DNA of 57,959 bases, taken from NCBI GenBank assembly GCA_023416735.1, contig JAEZGX010000004.1:1-57959 (forward strand), given 5' to 3'. The notes under the pieces were generated by a model. That model searched no databases, was not told the DNA's origin, and was given only the letters and a program-made list of their open reading frames with translations. Below, piece after piece: positions 35,936 to 44,428 of the stretch (position 1 is its first letter; every line of letters begins with the position of its first letter). Source of the stretch: Verrucomicrobiota bacterium (GTDB taxonomy: Bacteria; Verrucomicrobiota; Verrucomicrobiia; Opitutales; Opitutaceae). The position numbers and the translations under genes were made by a program.

Positions 35936-37207
35936 TTAGGGACGCGAAAGTTCGTGCTGCTGCAGCATTTCCTCTGCGCCAGCTGCTTCGGCCACGCGTT
36001 CGAGTTGCGCCGCGAAGGCTGGCAACACCACCGCCGGCGAAAAACGCTGCACCCAGCGCGTTTTCCCGCCGAGCTGCGTCCGCCATACCGAATCGCTCGC
36101 AAATCTCCGCAGCACCTGCGCGAGTTCCATCGCCTGGCCCGGCCTGACGTTTACACCAAACCCGCCATCGTGCACCGCTCGCGCCAACTCGCTCTCTTCG
36201 TCAGCCACCGTAGCCACCGGCACGCCTGCCTGCAGCAGCGAGAGAAGTTTGCTCGGGAAAAAATACCGCCCCGTCCCGCTCGCCTGCGTGATTAGGCCCA
36301 CGTCAGCATCCGTCAGCATCTGCGCATAATCCTCGTCACTCAGCAGCGGCAGCAGCCGCAGATTCGCCAACTTGAGCTCGGCCACCTGCGCCTCGAGTGC
36401 ATCGCGCTGTGCGCCCGCACCGATAATCGCGATCGTCAGGTTTCGGTCGGTCTCGAGTTGTTTCGCAGCGTCCAACAAAATTTCGATGCCTTGTTTGCGG
36501 CCGAGGTTGCCCGAGTAAACCGCCAGCAGGTTCGTCGCCGGAATACCGAACTTCTCACGGAACGCTCCTCGCGCGCGCGAGTTCGCCACGCCGCCCGATG
36601 TCCGCAACCAGTTGGGAAAGAAAATCAATTTCCGCGCACGCAAGCCTTTCCGCCGGAACTCGCTCATCATCCCATCCGAGATGCCCGACACCGCTGCGGC
36701 GCGCCGATAGGCGAAGGCTTCCAAGCTATATAGCAGCCGAATGAAACCGCGCCCTTGCACCATCCCCAAGCCAACGGCGGCTCCGGGCTGCAGGTCCTGC
36801 ACATGAAAAACGTAGCGACTGCGTTTCAACCTTGTCGCAATCCACGCGAAGAACCCGAGACACAGGGGCGGACTCACGACGACATAGACATCCGCTCGGG
36901 GAAGAAACAGAACCCGCAGCCAGGACATCAGACCGAAACTCAGTTCGTGAAAGATGCGCCGAAGCGTCGTCGCTTCCGCGGGAACGTATTGGGCGCAGCG
37001 ATGCACCTCAACGCCGTTGATGCGATCCTGCCGAAACCATCGGCCACGATCTCCCGGCTCCTTCCGCCAGTGCGGATAATAAGGAAATCCCGTGACCACC
37101 GCGACGTCGTGCTCACGCGCGGCGAGATACTCCGCAAGCTCCGCATTGTAAGGAGCGATGCCGGTGGCTTCAGGACGATAATTGATGCCCCAGAGGATGA
37201 TCTTCAT
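35936..37207 (-). CDS. WcaI-like family 4 glycosyltransferase
   Basis: 423 aa from ATG 37207; upstream in-frame residues have no family resemblance. The start MKIILWGINYRPEATGIAPY and the segments VVTGFPYYPHWR and HVQDLQPGAAVGLGMV identify the colanic-acid WcaI-type GT4 subgroup. The donor domain shows LLAVYSGNLGRKQGIEILLD and LITQASGTGRYFFPSKLLSL followed by LQAGVPVATVADEESELA. First gene of the set wcaI-like / exosortase / TPR, so it is co-expressed with the sorting machinery. This fits the known linkage of exosortases to EPS synthesis. Confidence 0.9.
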   Translation of the reverse strand: MKIILWGINYRPEATGIAPYNAELAEYLAAREHDVAVVTGFPYYPHWRKEPGDRGRWFRQDRINGVEVHRCAQYVPAEATTLRRIFHELSFGLMSWLRVLFLPRADVYVVVSPPLCLGFFAWIATRLKRSRYVFHVQDLQPGAAVGLGMVQGRGFIRLLYSLEAFAYRRAAAVSGISDGMMSEFRRKGLRARKLIFFPNWLRTSGGVANSRARGAFREKFGIPATNLLAVYSGNLGRKQGIEILLDAAKQLETDRNLTIAIIGAGAQRDALEAQVAELKLANLRLLPLLSDEDYAQMLTDADVGLITQASGTGRYFFPSKLLSLLQAGVPVATVADEESELARAVHDGGFGVNVRPGQAMELAQVLRRFASDSVWRTQLGGKTRWVQRFSPAVVLPAFAAQLERVAEAAGAEEMLQQHELSRP

Positions 37208-37512
37208 GTCGAATGGTTGTGATTGCGGCACACCACCACCCACCCGGCGCGGGGTAACACACAGGCGAGGTCGATAAACCCGGAGGAGATGCGCGCAGAA
37301 ATCTTGATGCGCCACGATAACCCCGAACCTTCTTCTCCGAAATCGGGGCTACCCCGCGACGATGTCCCCTGAATCCCCGACCGCCTTCTTCGATTCCTCC
37401 CTACCCCAGGCCTAAGGGGATATCTGATTGTTTCAAACGGAGGGAACCGGCCGGGAAAAAGTTCCCTTTTCGCGCGGAACCCCTGCACGCAACAACGTTC
37501 TGTGCACGCGTC
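37208..37512. other. Divergent intergenic region with CCCC/GGGG inverted repeat and leader hairpin
   Basis: 305 bases between the divergent WcaI-like and beta-helix protein genes, with no credible coding sequence. It holds an interrupted inverted repeat, CCCC at 37404-37407 and GGGG at 37416-37419 followed by ATATC. A hairpin at 37441-37467 is listed separately. The promoters of both genes must be here, but I cannot assign -35/-10 boxes with confidence. Confidence 0.5.
37441..37470 (+). terminator. Terminator-like leader hairpin 43 bases before the beta-helix protein gene
   Basis: Left arm 37441-37447 pairs perfectly with 37461-37467, the 13-base loop contains a self-complementary CCGGCCGG, and the right arm runs into TTTT (37467-37470). 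On the + strand this has the form of an intrinsic terminator. It lies between the likely promoter and the GTG start at 37513, so it could act as an attenuator or leader terminator. Confidence 0.4.
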
Positions 37513-39105
37513 GTGCCAGCTTCCTTCCGGCGTCTCAGTCGGCTGCTTGCGTCAGCCGCCATGGCGCTCGCATCCGCGGGCGCGCCCGCCGTTCACGCGC
37601 TTCAATCCGCTTCCCCACCGAATGCGGCGCCGGCGTCGATGCCGGCTCTCGATGTTCGCGATTTCGGTGCCATCGGCGACGGTCAACTGCACCGGGTTTC
37701 GGAATGGATCGAGACCGGCCGCTTCAGCAGCCTGCATGCCCTGCGCCGCGCGTATCCATTTGTCGACGACCCGCGCTGGACCATCGACGAGGTCGCGTTC
37801 GAACTCGCCAAACGCGCGCTCCCGCCCACGGGCGGCACCATTCACTTTCCCGCCGGCCACTATGTCACGGGACGACATTCCTGGCGAATCTGGCGCAATC
37901 ACGTGCGGCTGACCGGCGACGGCCCCGACAAGAGCATTTTATCCACCGCCCCCGAAATCGAAGACGCCCTGAGCCTCGCACCCTATCGCCACATTGGCTG
38001 GATCGAGGGAGCCGCGCACGAATTCGCCTATACCGCTGACAGCGGACAACGCGGCGCCTCGAGCGTGAAGCTGAAACTTCCCGCGCTCAAAGTCGGCCTG
38101 TCGCCCGGGGATCTCGTCTTTGTTCGCAACGGCGCCAATCGCTTCGATCAAGACTACGGTGAGTTCAACGTCGTCACCGGTCTCGACGCCGATGGCACGC
38201 TGCATTTCGAGCATCCTTTGAGCCGCGACTACACGCTCGCGAAGCTCAACTGGGCGGCCGAGGTGGCATCCGATTTCGCGCTCCCGCGCAAAAATGGGGC
38301 CGTGCAAGTTACCGTGCGCAAAGGCCACGGGTTCTTCGTTCCCGCCCGAGGCACGACCGTAAGCATTGGCGAAAATGTTTTTCGCGTCGAGCAACAAACG
38401 GGAACCACCATCCGCCTCGCGAACCTCGGTCCCGCCAACGGTCCGCGCGGCACCGTCATTCCCGCAGGATCCAAAATCGCCAAGTCTCGCACCATCCTGA
38501 AACTCACGCGCACCGCGCGAAATTTCCGCGCCGAGGGTTTGCAGATCATCGGGCGCCGCAAGGTCGTGAGTATTTCCAACAGCTACGACGTCGCCTTCGT
38601 CAATTGCACGTTTTTGCGCGACCTGCGCGATGGCGGCTTTCGCGGCGGCCTCACGCTCGACGGTGACGGCGGACGTTTCGCGCGTTTCGAACGCTGCACC
38701 TTCATCGCAACGCCCGCCATCGGCATGCAGATGGCGCGTTCCTTCGGCGACATCGTGTTCTCCGCCTGCACCTTCAAGGACACCAATGTGGCGTTCACCG
38801 AGTTCAACTTCGACGGCGAAGTCTCCGATTGCACGTTCGAAGTCGAAGGCACTTCTGCCCTCACGAATGTCGTGATCGTCGGAAAATCCTGCGGCGATCT
38901 TCGCATCGTCGGCAACCGCATTCGCGCCAAGGGCGTGAAGATGGTCTTCGACACCGTGTCCGACATTCACTCGCAGAAACACGGCAGCGAGGGCGGCGTC
39001 GTCATCCGCCAGAACCGGATCGAGGTGCAAGGGGTCGAACGCGTTTTCCCCTTCCCCAACTCCCATCGGCTTTCGGTCGCCGAAAACCAGGTGATCCAAC
39101 CTTGA
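37513..39105 (+). CDS. Exported right-handed beta-helix protein (pectate lyase superfamily / GH28-related)
   Basis: 530 aa from GTG 37513; ATG at 37561 would remove half of the signal peptide. The signal peptide is rich in Arg then Ala/Leu (SFRRLSRLLASAAMALASAG), with likely cleavage after VHA at residue ~29. The mature protein starts with LDVRDFGAIGDG, the N-terminal signature of the pectate-lyase superfamily (GH28-related, PF12708 type). The C-terminal half has stacked short strands with regular Asn/Cys positions (FVNCTFLRDL, ERCTFIATP, FSACTFKD, VSDCTFEVEG, IVGNRIRAKG), i.e. beta-helix coils. Likely binds, cleaves or epimerises polysaccharide outside the inner membrane. Adjacent to the EPS/exosortase genes, so the EPS itself may be the substrate. 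Confidence 0.82.
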   Translation: MPASFRRLSRLLASAAMALASAGAPAVHALQSASPPNAAPASMPALDVRDFGAIGDGQLHRVSEWIETGRFSSLHALRRAYPFVDDPRWTIDEVAFELAKRALPPTGGTIHFPAGHYVTGRHSWRIWRNHVRLTGDGPDKSILSTAPEIEDALSLAPYRHIGWIEGAAHEFAYTADSGQRGASSVKLKLPALKVGLSPGDLVFVRNGANRFDQDYGEFNVVTGLDADGTLHFEHPLSRDYTLAKLNWAAEVASDFALPRKNGAVQVTVRKGHGFFVPARGTTVSIGENVFRVEQQTGTTIRLANLGPANGPRGTVIPAGSKIAKSRTILKLTRTARNFRAEGLQIIGRRKVVSISNSYDVAFVNCTFLRDLRDGGFRGGLTLDGDGGRFARFERCTFIATPAIGMQMARSFGDIVFSACTFKDTNVAFTEFNFDGEVSDCTFEVEGTSALTNVVIVGKSCGDLRIVGNRIRAKGVKMVFDTVSDIHSQKHGSEGGVVIRQNRIEVQGVERVFPFPNSHRLSVAENQVIQP

Positions 39106-39172
39106 CCGCCGGCGCCGTCGTCGCGGTTCGTGCATTGACCATGCGAGTCATTGCTTAAATTTTGACCGGGAA

Positions 39173-39189
39173 CTTCGTTCTTAACGAAG
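39173..39189 (+). promoter_or_regulatory. Inverted repeat in the response-regulator leader
   Basis: Seven-base perfect inverted repeat (39173-39179 with 39183-39189, three-base spacer), ending 13 bases before the TTG start of the response regulator. It overlaps where a ribosome-binding site should be. Upstream, TTGACC occurs twice (39135-39140 and 39162-39167). It may be an autoregulatory operator or an RBS-masking hairpin. Confidence 0.35.
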
Positions 39190-39202
39190 AGCCTCCATCG
39201 TC

Positions 39203-39913
39203 TTGCTCAACCCTCACCCAGTCTCCACGCCTCGCATCCTCGTCGTTGAAGACGAGATGAAGACGCGCGCATCCATCGCCGAAGGTTTTCAACTCGAGGG
39301 CTGGAACGTCCTCTCCGCCAGCAACGGCGCCGAAGCCCTCGACCTTCTCGAGCACGAGCCGTTCGATCTCGTCATCCTCGACTGGCTGCTGCCCGATCGC
39401 GATGGGCTCGACGTGCTTCGCGACTTTCGTCAGCGCGGCCGACAAACCCCGGTGCTGATTCTGACCGCGCGCAGCACCGTGCCGGATCGCGTCGCCGGCC
39501 TCGAGAGCGGAGCGGACGATTATCTCACCAAACCTTTCGCCTTCGCCGAACTGCTCGCGCGAAGCCGCGCGCTGCTGCGCCGTCCGGTGATGAGTTCCGG
39601 ACACTTCCTGCGTTGCGGTGATTTGCAGCTCGATACGCGCGCGCGGATTGCCGTGCGCGGTGACGAGGAAATTTCGCTCACTCCTCGCGAGGTCGACATC
39701 CTCGAATATCTGCTCCGCTACCAAGGTCAGATCGTCACCCGCGAGATGCTCGAACGCGATGTTTGGAAACAAAGCCATCGCTTCACGTCGCTCGATAATG
39801 TCATCGACGTTCAAATCATGCGCTTGCGCCGCAAGGTCGATCGCGATGGCGCCGAGAAGCTGATCCACACGGTGCGGGGCGTCGGTTACCGACTCGCTCG
39901 GGAGACCGACTGA
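39203..39913 (+). CDS. OmpR/PhoB-family response regulator
   Basis: 236 aa with a TTG start at 39203; the receiver begins at ILVVEDEMKTRASI so no later start is possible. Phospho-acceptor Asp60 lies in LVILDWLLPDRDGLD, with the conserved Thr in ILTAR and Lys in YLTKPF. Residues ~130-235 are a winged-helix OmpR-type DNA-binding domain (LTPREVDILEYLLRYQGQIV ... VRGVGYRL). The stop overlaps the histidine kinase start (TGATG), so the pair is co-translated. Target genes are not evident; the neighbouring EPS and sucrose genes are candidates. Confidence 0.94.
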   Translation: MLNPHPVSTPRILVVEDEMKTRASIAEGFQLEGWNVLSASNGAEALDLLEHEPFDLVILDWLLPDRDGLDVLRDFRQRGRQTPVLILTARSTVPDRVAGLESGADDYLTKPFAFAELLARSRALLRRPVMSSGHFLRCGDLQLDTRARIAVRGDEEISLTPREVDILEYLLRYQGQIVTREMLERDVWKQSHRFTSLDNVIDVQIMRLRRKVDRDGAEKLIHTVRGVGYRLARETD

Positions 39914-41304
39914 TGCGCCGCTGGTGGCAGCAGCGCACCCTCCGATTTCGCCTCGCCACGTGGTATGCGCTCGGCGGCGCATTGCTGCTCTCCGCCTTCA
40001 GCGCCACGCTTTATTTCTACGTCGCCGAGCGGCTCGCGCAGCCGCTCGATCGCCAGCTTCGCAGCGACTTGGCGAAGGTGCGCACGAATCTCGCGATCGC
40101 CAGCGATGGCACCGCGCTCTGGGCGGGTCATCCGCTAGCCGATCTCGATCGGCAAAGCCCCAGCATTCCATGGTTCGAAATCTGGGACAACGAGGGTCGC
40201 CTGGTCGCGCGTTGGTGGCAGTTGGACGAATCGCGACTCGAGCGTCTGCCGCCCGCCCCCGCGATTGGTCGCGAAACGATTTCGATCTTCAACGTCGCAC
40301 CGAATCTTCGCCTTCGCTCGCTCTCGCTGCCCATCGATGTCGGCACCACCGATCCGCTCATGGTGCGTTTGATGCGTAATCACGTGCCAAGCGCCGACGC
40401 GCTCCAAGCATTGCTGCTCATCATCGTCGTCGCCCTTCCGGCCGTGATCACTTTGCTCGTTCTAGGAGGCTACGTCATGACGCGCCGCTGGTTGAAGCCG
40501 CTCGACCGCATGGTCGAACAAGCGCGTCGCATTCACGTCGAAGACCTCAGTCGCCGCCTTCCCGTCGCAAACCCCGACGATGAACTCGGCCAGCTCGCAA
40601 CCGTCTTCAACATCACGCTCGACCGGCTGCAAAATTCGTTTGTCGCACTCGATCGTTTCGTCGCCGACGCCTCGCACGAACTTCGCACGCCTCTCACGAC
40701 GCTTCGCAGCGTGGGCGAAGTCGGTTTGCGCCGCAGCCGCACCGTCGAGGAATACCGCGACATCATCGGCAGCATGCTCGAGGAATCGGAGCGTCTCCAA
40801 CTGCTCATCGAGCGTCTGCTCGAACTCGCGAGTGCAGGCGCATCGACCGCGAATCGTCAATCGGTCTCGCTCGACCACCTCGTCTCGAGTTGTGTGAACG
40901 AGCTCTCCGTGCTCGCCGAAGCCAAGGGCCAAACGCTGCGCATCGAAACCGGCGGCTGCGAGGTTCACACCGATCCGGTGCTCCTTCGGCAGGCCTTGCA
41001 GAACCTCGTCGACAACGCGGTGAAATACAGCCCCGCCGATTCCACGATCCGCGTCATCGTCCGCGGGCACCCCGATGCCTGCACGATTGAGGTGATCGAT
41101 CAAGGTCCAGGCGTCCCCGCGGAACACCGCACTCGAATCACCGATCGTTTTTACCGGATCGATCGCGGTCGCAGCCGCAACGATGGCGGCTTCGGCCTAG
41201 GTCTTGCGCTCGCCGCCGCCTACATGCGCGCACTCGGCGGAACGTTGGAATGGGAAGCCGCCCAGCCGCGCGGTTCGGTCTTCCGCCTCCGACTTCCGCG
41301 TTAA
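39913..41304 (+). CDS. Sensor histidine kinase
   Basis: 463 aa. Two membrane helices (about residues 13-38 and 159-185) enclose a ~120-residue periplasmic sensor domain. A HAMP linker follows (RRWLKPLDRMVEQARRIHVE). The dimerisation/phospho-acceptor domain has His255 in ADASHELRTPLTTLRS. The ATPase domain has the N box NLVDNAVKYSP, G1 VIDQGPGVP and G2 GGFGLGLALA. The complete orthodox architecture pairs with the response regulator just upstream. Ligand of the sensor domain unknown. It ends 19 bases from the convergent PfkB gene. Confidence 0.94.
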   Translation: MRRWWQQRTLRFRLATWYALGGALLLSAFSATLYFYVAERLAQPLDRQLRSDLAKVRTNLAIASDGTALWAGHPLADLDRQSPSIPWFEIWDNEGRLVARWWQLDESRLERLPPAPAIGRETISIFNVAPNLRLRSLSLPIDVGTTDPLMVRLMRNHVPSADALQALLLIIVVALPAVITLLVLGGYVMTRRWLKPLDRMVEQARRIHVEDLSRRLPVANPDDELGQLATVFNITLDRLQNSFVALDRFVADASHELRTPLTTLRSVGEVGLRRSRTVEEYRDIIGSMLEESERLQLLIERLLELASAGASTANRQSVSLDHLVSSCVNELSVLAEAKGQTLRIETGGCEVHTDPVLLRQALQNLVDNAVKYSPADSTIRVIVRGHPDACTIEVIDQGPGVPAEHRTRITDRFYRIDRGRSRNDGGFGLGLALAAAYMRALGGTLEWEAAQPRGSVFRLRLPR

Positions 41305-41323
41305 GCGGCGAGACTTCCCGAAA

Positions 41324-42244
41324 CTATTCCGGTATCTTCTTTTTTGGATACACGGGCGTCGCTCCGTCCTGGCTCGCCACCCATTCGCCGAGGCGGCACG
41401 CGCGACGCAACGCCGCTCCGGGTTGTTCACCCCGCAACACCGCACCGAGCAATCCCGCCAGAAAAGCATCGCCCGCTCCGACCGTGTCTCGCACTTCGAC
41501 CGGCCTCGCGCGTTCCCAACTCCACTCTCCGTCCCACAACAACCCGGCTCCTTTCGCGCCTGCCGTCACACACACGCGCGACAACTCATGTTTCGCCGCC
41601 AATCGCCTGGCGGCCCGCTCCATCGCCTTTTCGTTTCGCACCCGCTCGCCCAGCCAGCCGCCCAACTCATCTTCGTTCAACTTCACCACATCCGCTTCGC
41701 GCAGCACCCACCGCACCACCGCGGCCGTGTCGAATGGCGGCCGAAAATTCAGGTCGACCACGCGCATCGCGTCCGGCCATGCGTCCCACAATTTTTGGAG
41801 TGTCCGGCGATTGAAGGCATCCCGCAGCGCCAGCGTGCCAAACACGATCGCGTGCGGCGCTGGCTTCAGCCGCACCAACTTTTCTGTCGCTTCGATCCGA
41901 TCCCACGCCACGTTGCGCGCAATCCGATACGTCGCCACGCCTCTCGCATCGACGGTCGCGCTGACCGTTCCGGTCGGTCGATCGGTCCGACGTTGCACAA
42001 AACGCGCATCCACGCCCCACCCCTCCACTCGCCGCCGCACTTCATCCCCCAGGAAGTCGGCGCCGACCGCGGTGACTGGCAGGACGTGCAATCCTTGCTG
42101 CGCGAGATGATAGGCTCCGTTGATCGGCGCGCCGCCGAGAAAGAGTCCGCGCGGCAGGCAGTCCCACAGCACTTCGCCGAAGCAAACCACCGTGGGTGTC
42201 GCCCCAGACCGTTTCACGCGTCGCGCTCGCTTTTGATCACTCAT
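41324..42244 (-). CDS. PfkB-family carbohydrate kinase, probable fructokinase
   Basis: 306 aa. VVCFGEVLWDCLPRGLFLGG with APINGAYHLAQQG is the ribokinase-family N-terminus, and DTVGAGDAFLAG carries the anion hole and catalytic Asp. The GEVLWD/GGAP pattern is most like fructokinases. The start overlaps the end of the SPP/glycosidase fusion gene by eight bases, so it is translationally coupled to it. In the proposed sucrose module it would phosphorylate fructose released from sucrose to fructose 6-phosphate, the co-substrate of sucrose-phosphate synthase. Confidence 0.85.
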   Translation of the reverse strand: MSDQKRARRVKRSGATPTVVCFGEVLWDCLPRGLFLGGAPINGAYHLAQQGLHVLPVTAVGADFLGDEVRRRVEGWGVDARFVQRRTDRPTGTVSATVDARGVATYRIARNVAWDRIEATEKLVRLKPAPHAIVFGTLALRDAFNRRTLQKLWDAWPDAMRVVDLNFRPPFDTAAVVRWVLREADVVKLNEDELGGWLGERVRNEKAMERAARRLAAKHELSRVCVTAGAKGAGLLWDGEWSWERARPVEVRDTVGAGDAFLAGLLGAVLRGEQPGAALRRACRLGEWVASQDGATPVYPKKKIPE

Positions 42245-44333
42245 CGCGAATCGAGTCCGGACTCATGTGCAGTTCCTGACAAGCGCGCAGGTAAGCCGCC
42301 GCGGACCACGCTTGAAACGCCTTGCCCATCGGCCGGCCCGTTTTGCCATGCACCCACTCGTTGAACTCCCAAGGACTCGCTTTTCCGAGCTGGTTCACCC
42401 GCGCGAGTTTCACGAGTTCCGTGCGCGCGATGTCACTCAATCCGAGGCGGTGAATGAAACGCACCCACATCCCGCCGATAAAGGGCCAGATGCCGCCATT
42501 GTGATAGTGATGCGGCAGGTTCAACAGGTTCACCGTGTAATAGGGCCGCCAGTCCGGGTCGCCCGACTGCACCGCCGGATAAAGATTCGCGACCGGATAC
42601 GGATCGTTCACGCCGACGCCCCACATGAAACGAAACGCCGTCCGCGCGCGGTCGACGTCGATCACATTGGTCAGGAACGCCAGGATATTCGCCAGCACGT
42701 CACACCGCCAGTTGAAGCTGAAGGGCGTGATTTCCGCCAAGAGATACTGGGCGTCGCCCAGCGAGGTCTGCCGGTCCGCGAAGGTGCTGCGTGACGAGGT
42801 CTCCACGCCAGTCGTCGGCCAAAACGAAACTTTGATCTTCCCCGCGATGTGCTGCGACCACCGCAAGTAATCAGCCGCTCGGACAAAATCATGCTGATAC
42901 TCGAGCAGGCGGCCGAAACACACGTTCGCGCGATACCACAGGACTTCGTCGTAAAGCACGTGATAGCTGCGACCGAAAAGATCCGTCCAATCGCCCGCCT
43001 CCGGCACTTCGATCAACCCATCCGTGTTGCTGTCCTGCGCCGAGAGCCAGTCCATGATCCGCTGCAACCGAAAGCCGTATTCGGAAAGCAAGGACATATC
43101 GCCCGTGTTCGTCACATAGTGATACACGGCGATGATCAGCCACAACCCGCTGTCGATCGACGCGATCCCGCCCACGCCGGAATATTCCGGTTCCCGGGTT
43201 TCGATCCGCACGTTCGCCGGCACTTGCCCCGCCGGGCTCACCGCGTCCAACAGCGTCCGCAAGGTCTTCAACTGCGCCTCGCGAATATCCGGATCGTCCA
43301 TCTCGACCGTTTGAACGATCGTAAAGCAACCGTCGCGCGCCCAGATGCTGCGATAGTTGATGTCCGTTCCTGTGACGGTGTTGTCCATCAGCGAACATGC
43401 CGAAAAGCCCAGCGGAGTGATATTCTTCCGCAACGCCTCCAAGGCTTTCTCATAGCCCGTCGCAATCAAATCGCGGTCCTCGTCGCGCAACGATCGCAAA
43501 GATTCCGGGCCAAACAGCATGCCCTTCCAAATTCCTCCGCGCTCCCGTCCCGGCGTCGGACGCGGATGCGGCACTTCCGGAAGGATGCCGAAGTGCTTCA
43601 GTCCTTCGAGCACCCCATCGGCCATGACCTGATGCGGCACAAACGCCGGCAGCTCAACCACCGCTTCGAACAGCTCCGGCTGGGCGTTTTCCATCACGAT
43701 GCCTTTCACCCCCGGAATCAAAAACATGCTGCTGTCGTTTCCGGTGTCGCCCGCGACGAGCACGGTGTCCAAAGGCACGTTCAACCGTTCGCACAACCAA
43801 ACGAGCGCATTCCCTTTCGTCGCCCGTTTCGGCAGGACATCGAGGTCACGTAAACTTGAATACACGACCGTCGCCTGAAGTCCTGCCTCTTCGAGACGTT
43901 GGCGGAGTTCGTCGATCTTCTTCCGATCGATTCGATGCCAATACCAACTCGACTTGTAAGGATGCAGAAACTCCGGCGGCTGCCGTTCGATGCCGGCCAT
44001 CGAGCCGACGATTTCCTCGACCTTCGCCAAATCCCAGCCTTCCCCAAACTGCGCCCCGAAATCCGCCAGCGCCGGCCGCGTGTGTGGATCGAAGAGCTCC
44101 GTGCCCACGCCGCCGATGATGATGTCCGGTTCGGGCAGCTTGCGCGCCGCGATCAACGAGCGCACGTCGCGCACTGACCGCCCGGTATTGATCACCAGAA
44201 GCGGACGTGAATTTCGATCCAGCGATTCCCAAGCGTGCTTGAATCGCTGCTCGGACTCGGGATTCCCCAATATCGTGCCATCGAGGTCGGTGGAAAAAAG
44301 TCGGATCGGCTGCGTGCCGGGATCGGGAAGCAT
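42237..44333 (-). CDS. Fusion: sucrose-phosphatase-like HAD-IIB domain plus (alpha/alpha)6 glycosidase domain
   Basis: 698 aa. Residues ~8-245 are a HAD-IIB phosphatase: nucleophile Asp16 and Asp18 in FSTDLDGTI, motif II around LLVINTGRS, and the acidic motif GDTGNDSSMF, the pattern seen in sucrose-6-phosphate phosphatases. Residues ~275-690 form an (alpha/alpha)6-barrel glycosidase: YRSIWARDGCFTI, IDSGLWLIIAVYHY, GDWTDLFG and a C-terminal WEFNEWVHGKTGRPMGKA, resembling GH100 invertases and, more loosely, amylo-1,6-glucosidases. If both domains act on sucrose, one polypeptide makes sucrose from its phosphate and another part can hydrolyse it. The linker is short. Upstream on the same strand is a sucrose-phosphate-synthase-like gene; downstream the kinase overlaps. 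Confidence 0.83.
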   Translation of the reverse strand: MLPDPGTQPIRLFSTDLDGTILGNPESEQRFKHAWESLDRNSRPLLVINTGRSVRDVRSLIAARKLPEPDIIIGGVGTELFDPHTRPALADFGAQFGEGWDLAKVEEIVGSMAGIERQPPEFLHPYKSSWYWHRIDRKKIDELRQRLEEAGLQATVVYSSLRDLDVLPKRATKGNALVWLCERLNVPLDTVLVAGDTGNDSSMFLIPGVKGIVMENAQPELFEAVVELPAFVPHQVMADGVLEGLKHFGILPEVPHPRPTPGRERGGIWKGMLFGPESLRSLRDEDRDLIATGYEKALEALRKNITPLGFSACSLMDNTVTGTDINYRSIWARDGCFTIVQTVEMDDPDIREAQLKTLRTLLDAVSPAGQVPANVRIETREPEYSGVGGIASIDSGLWLIIAVYHYVTNTGDMSLLSEYGFRLQRIMDWLSAQDSNTDGLIEVPEAGDWTDLFGRSYHVLYDEVLWYRANVCFGRLLEYQHDFVRAADYLRWSQHIAGKIKVSFWPTTGVETSSRSTFADRQTSLGDAQYLLAEITPFSFNWRCDVLANILAFLTNVIDVDRARTAFRFMWGVGVNDPYPVANLYPAVQSGDPDWRPYYTVNLLNLPHHYHNGGIWPFIGGMWVRFIHRLGLSDIARTELVKLARVNQLGKASPWEFNEWVHGKTGRPMGKAFQAWSAAAYLRACQELHMSPDSIRDE

Positions 44334-44428
44334 GGCACCACCATTATCACCCTGCTCCCTGGCACAACTTCTTCCGAAGGAAGGTGTGCAGGAATTTTCT
44401 CCTCACCGTCGCAAGCTTGTCGCGGCGC

